From positions 3,410,001-3,474,000 of the forward strand of contig JACAXG010000052.1 of the NCBI GenBank assembly GCA_018881555.1: a stretch of 64,000 nt of DNA, written 5' to 3'. Below, piece by piece: positions 55,701 through 64,000 of the stretch (position 1 is the first letter of the stretch; each line of letters opens with the position of its first letter). The position numbers were made by a program, and so were the translations under genes. Under the pieces are notes generated by a model. It saw only the letters and a program-made list of their open reading frames with translations. It was not told the origin of the DNA and did no database searches. The DNA is from Amblyornis subalaris. Lineage: Eukaryota > Chordata > Aves > Passeriformes > Ptilonorhynchidae.

Positions 55701-56131
55701 AAGCTGAACCTACCTCATACTCTAAGCTTAATAATTCAATCCACAATTGTTTTTTTAATGACACTACTAACCAAAAAATAGGCTTATGTTATTAATGAAG
55801 TACTTATAAGAAAACATTTGATTTAATTTTGGGATATACACTGGGAAAAAAAAAGTTTTTCTCTTTTACAGTTAACTGTGTAAACCTCAGAGAACAATTG
55901 CCACAAATTTTCAATGCTGAAAGTTTACTTTCACTATTAGGGTCTTGTATCAAAGCTTTAAAAAAATTTTCCTGATATATATTACAACCCAAGAAAAGTG
56001 TTCTGCTTCAATTACATAAATATGGACTACTTTGTAAAAAATAAAATTAATTAAATAGGATTTGTGCAAGAAACAAGGGAAAACAGTTAAATAACCTGTC
56101 TACTGATAGAAGTGAACACAAAATAACTTGC
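52746..56131 (-). other. PIBF1 intron, 3.4 kb, GC-AG type
   Basis: Intron that begins with GCAAGT at 56131 and ends with AG at 52747-52746. It contains one antisense CR1 3' end (54365-54665). The rest is AT-rich unique sequence with no recognised features, including a chance 127-residue open frame at 53952-54335 on the opposite strand. Confidence 0.8.
54365..54665 (-). mobile_element. CR1 LINE 3'-end copy
   Basis: Typical reverse-oriented CR1: AATCATCACAGTATGGTTTG, CTAGTTCCAGTCACCCTGCC, GGGCATCCACAACATCTCTA and ending near CCCCCTTGTCCTATCACC. It is about 300 bp, 5'-truncated, and in the same orientation as the host gene. Confidence 0.9.
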
Positions 56132-56313
56132 CTGGATGAAACATATTTTTCATACATTTCTTCCCTAGCTTTTTTGGCATCCTCTAGTTGAATCTGGACT
56201 CTTTCAAGACGNTCTTCTTCATGTGCACAGCGAACACTAAGCTCCATGTTCTGGCGATTAAGATAATCTTTATCTTTTTGCAACAAGTTGAGGGATTGTT
56301 GTATTGTTGCCAG
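56132..56313 (-). CDS. PIBF1: PIBF1 internal exon with GC splice donor
   Basis: A 182-bp exon (60 codons plus two bases). It starts at acceptor cttttatag/CTGGCAACA in phase 0 and encodes [20 protein letters not shown], then the strongly conserved [13 protein letters not shown], and ends [15 protein letters not shown]. The Arg codon is split AG/A with the next exon. The donor reads TCATCCAG/gcaagttatt, so the intron starts with GC rather than GT. Using any nearby GT instead gives an in-frame TAA in the next exon. Base 56212 is n: the codon GAn must encode Asp or Glu (Asp in human as I remember it), so it causes little ambiguity. Confidence 0.95.
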
Positions 56314-58873
56314 CTATAAAAGGTATTAAAAAGAAGACTTTTACACAAATTTCAAGATAAGTATTTAACCTATGTACACATATTTGCAATTTCATTTTAC
56401 CTCTCTTCTGTGAAATTGCCTGAGCCAAAGAACTCTATTTACACTGAAGTTTAAATTGGTGAAGTTTTAAGCTAGAAAAAGACTTTAATAACAGTGTAAC
56501 TCTATGAGTTTTCATTATTTATTTCTGGTAGTTGGCACCTGAAAAAACAGGTAAGTTCTCCTTTCATCTACCTCGATATCTAAATAGTACTGAAGTACTG
56601 AATAGCAACAGTACTGAACAGTGCTATGTCCAAAATACTGAAGCAGAATCTCTGTGCCAATCTGTCATACCTACTACAACACTCTCTGAAACAGAAGTGA
56701 AAAGTTTAAGGGCCTAGGATGATTACTGTTCCATAAAGAAATGGCAAAATATCTAGTTCTGGGGCTGAACTACAGCATGAATGTTGTGGACAAGGAGATG
56801 CTCCAGGCCTGCACCAAGGGCAAAGAGCTGCTGCTGCTACAGAACGCTGAACTGATGCCAAAGCAGAAACAAGAGTATCTTGTGAGCAGCCTTCCTAGTC
56901 CCCAGATCAGCCATGTTTACTGGACCAAGAAAGTAGTGTGAGAGAGAACAGTTTCCATCTACTCAAGGTGGACACAGTTAGAGAACAGCCAAAGAGCATA
57001 ATGGCCCTGTTGCAGGGTGGCCCAACTCCATACTCATGATAACAAAACACAGTTTCATCCCCTTAAATAATTTTGCCATTTAAGCTCCTGAGGATGTCAC
57101 ATGCCAAGTTTAAAGAAAGATAAATTAATAACTTATCAGAAATATGTCTCCTAAAGCTATAAAGACATCAGGTACATGGCTTAGATAGAATTCACCCTAA
57201 GTCCTAGAAGGACTAAAGGTTACTTAAGGAAGATACTGGAGTGAAAGGCATGGAGCAACTAGTTAAACAGATGAAAATTCATACAAAATCAGTGCTCTTA
57301 GAGGCATGCTTCTCTCCTTCGGCCCACTTGCCTAGCACCATAATCAGGGTGAGCTATAAATGCCTGTCCTATACTTTATTTGGTTTAAGAAAAAAGTGTA
57401 ACTGTGCTCTCTCTCCAAGAAACAGGTTATATGTACGTCCATAGTGAACAGACATCATGGACTACTACATGAAGAAAGCAAGCAGTAACTACTCCTATAA
57501 ATACTCCTCCTCTGGAGCAAATACTGTGTAAAAACTTCCAGTTGGATGCTCTTCCAATCCACGACTTGACATTGTACCAGTAAACACAAAAACCAGCACG
57601 GACCTTCCAGAAGATTCAAATAATCACACAGTTTGAAGTGGTATTTTAATTTAAAGTGGTGGTACTTTTACTCAGTCTCTGATTAATTTAGTATGGAGTT
57701 AACGAAAAAAGCCATCGTTGCTGCTATACTGCAGCACTCAATGCGTCCATACAAACTTGATGCACAGGACAATGCTTTTTTGGCCATTGTTGTGAACAAT
57801 GCTGAGAACAAACCTGCCTTTTGGTATCCTCTTACAGTGCTAGGACTGAGGAATAGAGAGGCTAACAAATGCTTCAGACTGATGCCGAAGAGGTATTTTC
57901 TAACAGAAACTCTGTTTTTNCCCTAATGTTTCTGACAATCTGTACAGCTACCTGTACAATTAGGCAGAGCAATGCTATCTTTAAACGGGCAGTTATAACC
58001 ACTATTTTATCTGTAACGTTGTTATACAGAGGCACTGAGGAACACAATCTCTCCTGGATACTCTCAGGANTAATGTCTCATTTACTCAGGTGCTAAAGTG
58101 TTAACACACAAAGATCTTCCATATTATTCTGGCCTGAACCAGTACAGAAGTCAAGAACAACTTTCTCACGCAGCGCCTTTCAAATTATATTAAAAAATAA
58201 ATTCACAACAGTCAATCAATTATTTCCCCTATTTCTTCTGGTTTTTCCTGGAATAATTTCGGTACAGAAGCACAGCTTAAAAATAGTCTTACTTTTGCAT
58301 TAAAATTGCACTGAGCTACAAAACATTTGATAATTAGTCAATGATAATATAAACTGAAAAGGTTTCTTTCTTTCTTGGAATTCAGTAAAAGTCTCTCTGA
58401 AAAGCTGTTGCAAAATTACACATACATCAGACAATCCCTTAGCAATTCCAATAGTTTTGGATGATTCTATCCTAATTAGCTTGCTTAAGGTGAAAAATGA
58501 ATCCGAACCGAAAGACTTTCCCAGACTAATGGAGACATATTAGAAAAAAACAATCCATCACCNTGGTAGACAGTCCTGCCCAAAAGGGGCGCAGTCCTAG
58601 AATTCCTCTTATCGATACGTAGTGTCATAGAAAGAGGAAGTCTAGAATAGCAGTCTCAAGTGACACAAGAACTAACTTTTGCAAAGGCAAACTGAAGGAA
58701 ACATTATTTTACTGGAGAGTTACAAAGAAGAAAAACTATGTATTCTATTGATGTCTAGAAAAAATATACACAAAAAAACCTGCCACCCAGTAGCTCTGCC
58801 CTACTGCCACTATTCATCAGAAAGAACTAAAGCAAGTTATAACTAATTCCACACCTTTTGAGGGATAGAGCAT

Positions 58874-59448
58874 TGAGCTGGTTTGGGCCAGGATAGAGTT
58901 AATTTTCTTCAGAGTAGCTAATAAGGGGCTAAGTTTTAGATTCATGCTGAAAACAGTGCTGATAACACAGTGATGTTTTAGCTCTGAGCAGAGCTTACAC
59001 AGGGTCAAGGCCTTTTCTCCTTCTCACCCCACCAGTGAGGAAGCTGGGGGTGCACACAAGTTGGGAGGNGACACAGCTGGGATAGCTGGCCCCAAGTGAC
59101 CAAAAGGATATCCCACACCATATGGTGTCGTGCTCAGTATATAAAGCTGGGGGAAGAAGGAAGAATAGGGGGACATTTGGAGTGACGGTGTTTGTCTTTC
59201 CAAGTCACCACCACACATGATGGGGCTCTGCTTCCCTAGCTGAACACCTGCCTGCCCACGGGAAGTGGGGAATGAATTCCTTGTCCCGCTTTGCTTGTGT
59301 GTGCAGCTTTTGCTTTGCCTATTGAACTGTCTTTATCTCAACCCACGTGTTTTCTTGACTTTTACTCTTCTGATTCTTTCCTCCATCCCACTGGGATGGG
59401 CAAACAGCTGTGTGCAGCTTAGTTGCCAGCTGGGGTTACACCATGTCA
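58874..59448 (+). mobile_element. Solo LTR, ERVL-like family, with 5-bp target duplication
   Basis: A 575-bp LTR starting TGAGCTGGTTTGGGCC and ending ACACCATGTCA, that is, TG...CA. The five bases on each side are both AGCAT (58869-58873 and 59449-59453), a perfect target-site duplication of the length expected for ERVL elements. A TATA-like box TATATAAA lies at 59138-59145. No internal retroviral sequence is attached, so it is a solo LTR. The CRE-like site and the polyadenylation signal seen in its relative at 46833 are mutated here. Family naming (avian ERVL) is from memory. Confidence 0.88.
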
Positions 59449-59584
59449 AGCATACTCACAGTATTCATCCTTCACTGGTAAATTTTCTCCTGGGAACTCC
59501 CAGGTTCCTGATCTTATTGGCAGAGTTCAGTCTGTCTTTGCTTCAGCCTTCTAAGTCAGAGACCTAGGAAAATGGCATGCATGT

Positions 59585-60645
59585 AACGCCTAGGGAAAAT
59601 GGGAAGCACTTGACCAGTGTTGAGTGAGGCTGAGCCTATATTGCTGTGAGGTTGACCAGCTGTTTGAAAGATCACAGCAAGTAATCAAGGCTTCTGATGA
59701 CCAGAATCCTCCTTCAAGGAAGAGCACTCAGTTGGGTTGGTAAATCTAATCTCAGTCCCTGCAACGATTATGANGCAAATACTCCTGGAAGCTACATCCA
59801 TGCATATGGAGGAAAAGGTGACTAGAAGCAACCAGCATGAATTTACCAATGCCAAACCTAGCAAACCTGACAAAAATGTTGGCTCTGTGGATGGGGGGAT
59901 CACTGTCCTTGTCATTTACTTGAACTTTTGGATGGCTTTCAGCCATGTCCCATAACATCTCTACGGAAAAATTGGCAAAATACAGATCAGATTAACAAAC
60001 ACCAGTTGAACAAAGTGAACATGGGACAGAAGCATGCCCTGACAACAAAGAAGGCCAGGTGTCTACAAGGCTGTATCAGCAACAATGCAGACATTGCGTT
60101 GAAGAAGATTATTTTATCCTGTGTTCCATGTTTGTGAGACTATATTTGGAGTGCTATGTCCCATTCAGAGCTCCTAAAGACATGCATCAACATACTGAAG
60201 CAAGATCAGAAAAGCTCTACCAAGATGGTCATGAACTGAAGCACATGATGTACAAGAGGTTAAGAGAAATACTTGGCACTTTTTCTCAGCCTTCAGAGGA
60301 GAAATCTGGTTGGGGAAAATATTATTGTTATCTTCGCCTATCCAAGAGGAACACATAAAAAGAGCCAGATTCTTGGCAGTACATAGCGACAGGACAAGAT
60401 GCAAGAGAAAAAAGCTGCAACAACTCTGATTAGTTTTTACTAAAGCATTTTGACAAGAGGGCAGACAAACACTGGAAAAGATTGTCCAAAAGGCTGTGGA
60501 ATCTTCATCCTTGGAGATATTAAAAACTTGACGAACTTCTAAGCNTGAAGTTTGACCTGATCTTGCTCTGCACTGCATGGAAGGGTTGGAGCAGCTGGTC
60601 TCTTGAGATCATTCTAATTAAATTATTCCATGATCCTGACAAACT
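59585..60645 (+). mobile_element. Defective CR1 LINE with reverse-transcriptase remnant
   Basis: A plus-strand CR1 of about 1.05 kb. At 59776-59955 an open segment encodes LLEATSMHMEEKV, then QHEF and YLNFWMAFSHVP. This corresponds to the CR1 reverse-transcriptase block in which intact copies carry YLDFSKAFD. The catalytic-type Asp is changed to Asn here and the following Asp is missing, so the enzyme is dead. After an internal deletion the 3' region continues (GGACAAGATGCAAG; ATCTTCATCCTTGGAGATAT) and ends near 60645 with ATTATTCCATGATCC, a decayed CR1 terminus. Confidence 0.88.
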
Positions 60646-60716
60646 TGATTAGACATAGAACCAAATTCCTGAGGTNAAGAAATAGACAATTACTAAAGTA
60701 AGAACTTTACATTTAC

Positions 60717-60825
60717 CTCTTTCGCTAAGTCATTTCTTTCTTTAGTTTGTGCTTTGTATGACACCTCTAAGATTTCATATTTTCTTCTGAGTTCGGACAA
60801 TTCATGCTCAAATACATCACGCTCA
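60717..60825 (-). CDS. PIBF1: PIBF1 internal exon (second in window)
   Basis: A 109-bp exon bounded by acceptor ttttgctttcacag/TGAGCG and donor AAAGAG/gtaaatg. One base completes the Cys codon from the preceding exon, then 36 codons follow and the exon ends in phase 0. It reads [20 protein letters not shown] followed by [17 protein letters not shown]. The human protein has related but clearly different residues here, so this is one of the less conserved parts of the coiled coil. It is too short and too spliced to stand out as an open reading frame, and was found by following the frame from its neighbours. A sense CR1 element ends about 70 bp from its 3' side. Confidence 0.93.
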
Positions 60826-62920
60826 CTGTGAAAGCAAAATGAAACTATTAGATGCATAAAATGTAATGAACAAGATTCCTGTTCATTTTTAATTTCTCAG
60901 CCTTCTTCCAGTTAGTAACACTGACTTCTTCGAACCAGTCACTCACAGAACAACTGGNGATAATCTTACCTTTTATAGTTATTAATATCTGCAAAAGTTT
61001 GTTATTATATGTAACAACTGAGGATTATTTAAATGCTTAGAAATAAAGAAAATTCTACAATAATCTTAAAACTCCCATCCTAAATTATTTCATTCTCCTG
61101 TGACTATTATTCTTTAGTATAACTTTGGGCTATACATTTCTTGTCTTAGCAATGAACTGTAGGTACCCTTATGCATCGTTTTAGCTTTATCAAGCTTCTG
61201 ATGCTATTTCCCCATGACATTCTCTTGAATCTTTTGCAGATTGGCACATGGAAGTGCCATGAAAAAATGAAGCAACTTCATTCCCATTTTCCTAATAGAG
61301 CAGAAAGCAATGTATACTTGTTCTCAGTAGGTCTTCTCTCCTGTATATAGTCCCTTGATACCAGAGTGAGTTGTCATGTTTAAAATATACATGACACAGC
61401 TGCAAAAATTATGTTGGTATCCTGAACAAGTGTGCTTTCCACATGCACAAAGAAGCATCTCTATATCTCCACTCTCACCCTGTCCGAACAGTGAAATGAA
61501 TGAGCCAGTACAAGCTTGCAGTTTGGGTGTGAAAAAGCTAATCAACATTATATTAAGCACAGCATAGCTTTAAAATGGAGATAACTCGTAGTACAGCACA
61601 ACGAGAAGATTTGACATACTGTTTTTTAAAGGCAGAAACAAGTCTGGAAGTGATTAACTCCTGCAGTGCTCCCAAATATACTCATGCAGTTTTGCCAAGA
61701 GTGCTCTCCCCTCCCCTTCATCTCTGCCTACCCAGCTGAATACAACCCACTCTCTCAAATACAGTTTTGGCACGTTCATTCATGCTTTTCTCAACTCAAG
61801 ACTATTTTAAATGCATGCTGTTGAACACTGGGGCCATTCACATGAAAGTTATTACAATCTACTTATTAAGATGCAGTCGCACATGGGAAGCAAACCATAG
61901 CATCAGTCCATCCTATTTGCAACAAGATGCCAGAGAGATTCCAAGGTTGTTTTAGTACATATAGCTGTGAACCAAAAATACTGTGAATCCAGAAGACAGA
62001 TTCTCCTTCAAATGACCTAGTGGCCAAAGTCCTTTGTGTCAGTCACTATGCCTGAGTTCATTCCGTATGAATAACTAGCTGANAGGGTGTTTTCTATTCA
62101 TAATCCCCATTTTTGAACCCATTTCTCAAAAAATGTGCCAGAGACCAGATTTCTTGTACTTGCAAGCACATTGAAAAAGCCATTTGGAAGCTGGACTGTG
62201 AAGTATACATCTATGAGCGTATCTACAAGAAGACTATTTGCACTATTTTGCAATTGCTTTTTGCAAGATGGACATTTAAAACATTGACTACAACAGCACA
62301 ATTTGTATTTTAAAAAAGAGAGACACTGGAACTTCCTGCAGTGAAACCAATTCACTACGGTAATCCTAAGATTATCTGACAAAGAGTTCTCATAACAGCC
62401 CTTCCAAATTTATGGTTACAAAGATATCGTAAGTTGTAAATATTAATTCCCAAGGTCCTGCCCTCTTAATTCACTCTGTAGGCACCACAGAGTAGAGCAT
62501 AAGGCCTTTTGTTAGATCATTGCTTTTTAAACTACAAAAAAGAAAGAGTACTTGTTCCAAGACGCTTGGCATCAACAGCTCCCACTTCCTTAGTTGCAAT
62601 GANACTGCTAGGCTCTTTTGAAAACACAGTAAATCTCAAAATACAAACTTTTAGGAAGATAATTTGATGCATTAGTTTTCAGAATGTTGTTCATTTTATG
62701 TCTACAATATACTACAGGAGGTAATCGAACCATTAGTGAACTAAGACAATGTTAAGGTCCGGTTATTAAAATTATTTAGAAATTTCTCTGCCCCACAGGT
62801 AAGCAAAAATACCTGTGGTGTGTGTAAGTCAAAAATAAAATTAAGAACTCTAGTCAATCAAGGTTCATCTTTATTAACATTTCTATGTTAGCTGAAAACT
62901 TGAATTATAGAGATACTTAC
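60826..62920 (-). other. PIBF1 intron, 2.1 kb
   Basis: GT-AG intron between the first and second exons of the window. It holds unique AT-rich sequence. I recognised no repeat or coding segment in it; the short open frames around 61324-61567 and 62098-62382 lack codon bias, splice context and family resemblance. Confidence 0.75.
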
Positions 62921-63054
62921 CATTTTACTTTATCATAGTTCTCTCGTCTGTAATCACCTTGCTGAATCAACTGCTTGGTATCAGCCAGTTCCAGTGTTAA
63001 ACGCTGGCATCTGACTTCAAGCTCCGACCGACTCCTCCTCTCGTCTTCATAGCT
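62921..63054 (-). CDS. PIBF1: PIBF1 internal exon (first in window)
   Basis: First PIBF1 exon in the window in transcript order. It encodes 44 codons plus two bases, beginning [17 protein letters not shown] and ending near [12 protein letters not shown]; the last two bases (TG) complete a Cys codon with the next exon. The donor reads AAATG/gtaagtatct. The acceptor is tttctag/AGCTATGAA, but a second AG lies 2 bp further in (start 63052), so the upstream edge is uncertain by two bases. PIBF1 (CEP90) is a coiled-coil protein of centriolar satellites that helps assemble distal appendages and cilia. The highly charged heptad-like sequence and the close match to remembered vertebrate PIBF1 support the call. 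Upstream exons, including the start codon, lie beyond 64000. Confidence 0.95.
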
Positions 63055-64000
63055 CTAGAAAGTGAGACATTTTGAAATGATCACAGCTACACTGATACTT
63101 ATTTGAAGTAATCAACAACTAAGTTTTGTGAAAACCTCTCAGGAATATTCACGTGGCAATATTTTCATTTGTCTCAGTATTTGGAAATTTAGCACATCAC
63201 AAAGTAACCAGCTTTATCGATACCCAACTTATTTTTATCTTATGACAAATACTTGATTAATGTACCTATTTTTTCCAATGCACTTGTCCATTAGCACAAC
63301 TTCCAAGACCAGTAACCCTCATATATACAGCCAGTAGTCTGCAAACCTATACTAGGAGCATGAAAGTCACACCACTTTCAAAACAGTTTCAAACAAGTGA
63401 AGATACTTGCTAGTTAATTTGAAAAAAAAAGAAAGAGGATTGTTTGTTCAGCAANTTTGGCAACATCTGTCATTATGTGAAAAATTTCAGTCAGTTGCTC
63501 CCAAATTGTAGCTATTGTATCCGGTAACTTATGTTTGCTGAAAGATATCATAGAAAGCTTTGGTGGAAGAAAAAATAAAATACAAAAAAAAGTTTATTTA
63601 ATGGTTCATCAGTATCAATTTCCATTTTCCCTTCTTTTTCCTCCTTATATACTTTTACAGATTATTACCGAAACTAAAACAACAGAAGCAAAGCAAGAGA
63701 ACACACAGAGAGTATTTGTCTTTTAAAACACTAGGTATTCCTTCTGAAGATTAATAGATTTCCTAATCAGACTCCCTCCAACTTTCAACAGGAACAGCAG
63801 ACCTTTATACCTTAATCCCCAATCTAGACTCCCTTTTTCAGTTTTCCACTAAGTAGGCACTTATTTCACAAACTTATCTTACTCATCCTAAATATTGTAC
63901 TACTTAGTAATTTATTCACAAGAACAACCAAAATAATAATGCTCATTCACTTATACACAGGAAAGCTGATGGACTACAAAAAGAACTGCTTCTTAAAAAT
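63055..64000 (-). other. PIBF1 intron, partial (upstream of first visible exon)
   Basis: Intronic sequence upstream of the exon at 63054. It is AT-rich and has a short A/G run around 63421-63440. I see no coding segment, no recognisable repeat and no promoter-like GC-rich region, so the gene's start is not close by. Confidence 0.7.

Larger units (their letters stand above)
56314..60716 (-). other. PIBF1 intron, 4.4 kb, repeat-rich
   Basis: GT-AG intron containing a defective sense CR1 (about 59585-60645) and a solo LTR (58874-59448). Roughly 40 percent is recognisable transposon. The remainder (56314-58870) includes two short open frames at 56741-56941 and 57693-57926 whose origin I could not identify. 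Confidence 0.75.

Noticed and set aside
60174..60578. 134-residue minus-strand frame and a 99-residue plus-strand frame
   Set aside because: Both are shadows of the CR1 3' region at 59585-60645.

Overview
The window looks like nuclear DNA from a bird. It is AT-rich and gene-sparse. Coding exons are short, with GT/AG splice sites, and sit in large introns. The interspersed repeats are CR1 LINE 3' ends and ERV-type LTRs typical of avian genomes. One LTR family resembles ones I associate with songbirds and other Neoaves, but the species is not determinable here. About 47 isolated n characters are scattered through the window, as in a draft or consensus assembly; two fall inside exons.

Only one gene can be supported. 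It is on the minus strand and spans the whole window. Ten exons (63054-62921, 60825-60717, 56313-56132, 52745-52620, 48581-48483, 13712-13547, 10309-10159, 6102-6012, 1974-1872 and 110-1, the last cut by the window edge) join in frame without a stop. They give about 424 residues of almost continuous coiled coil, which I recognise as the central to C-terminal part of PIBF1 (progesterone-induced blocking factor 1, also called CEP90, a centriolar-satellite and distal-appendage protein). The start codon, promoter, early exons and 3' end lie outside the window. Exon phases agree at every junction. One junction, after 56132, requires a non-canonical GC donor.

Layout from the gene's 5' side (high coordinates) to its 3' side: 48-63 kb holds five exons with introns of 2-4.4 kb, carrying a solo LTR with a perfect 5-bp target duplication (58874-59448), a defective sense CR1 (about 59585-60645) and an antisense CR1 (54365-54665). 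From 48.5 to 13.7 kb is one intron of about 34.8 kb, with an LTR (46833-47389), an unrelated minus-strand LTR (about 31167-31520), a third LTR family (33870-34530), a diverged CR1 (22800-23350), an old CR1 relic (14930-15330) and a perfect 13-bp hairpin (42381-42413). From 0 to 13.7 kb are the last five exons, a plus-strand LTR-like element (about 12245-13035) and three short CR1 pieces.

I found no second gene, no tRNA or rRNA, no CRISPR array and no clear undescribed system. The most useful observations are the GC-AG intron, the LTR with an intact CRE-like palindrome and TATA box inside the host gene, and the long hairpin in the large intron.
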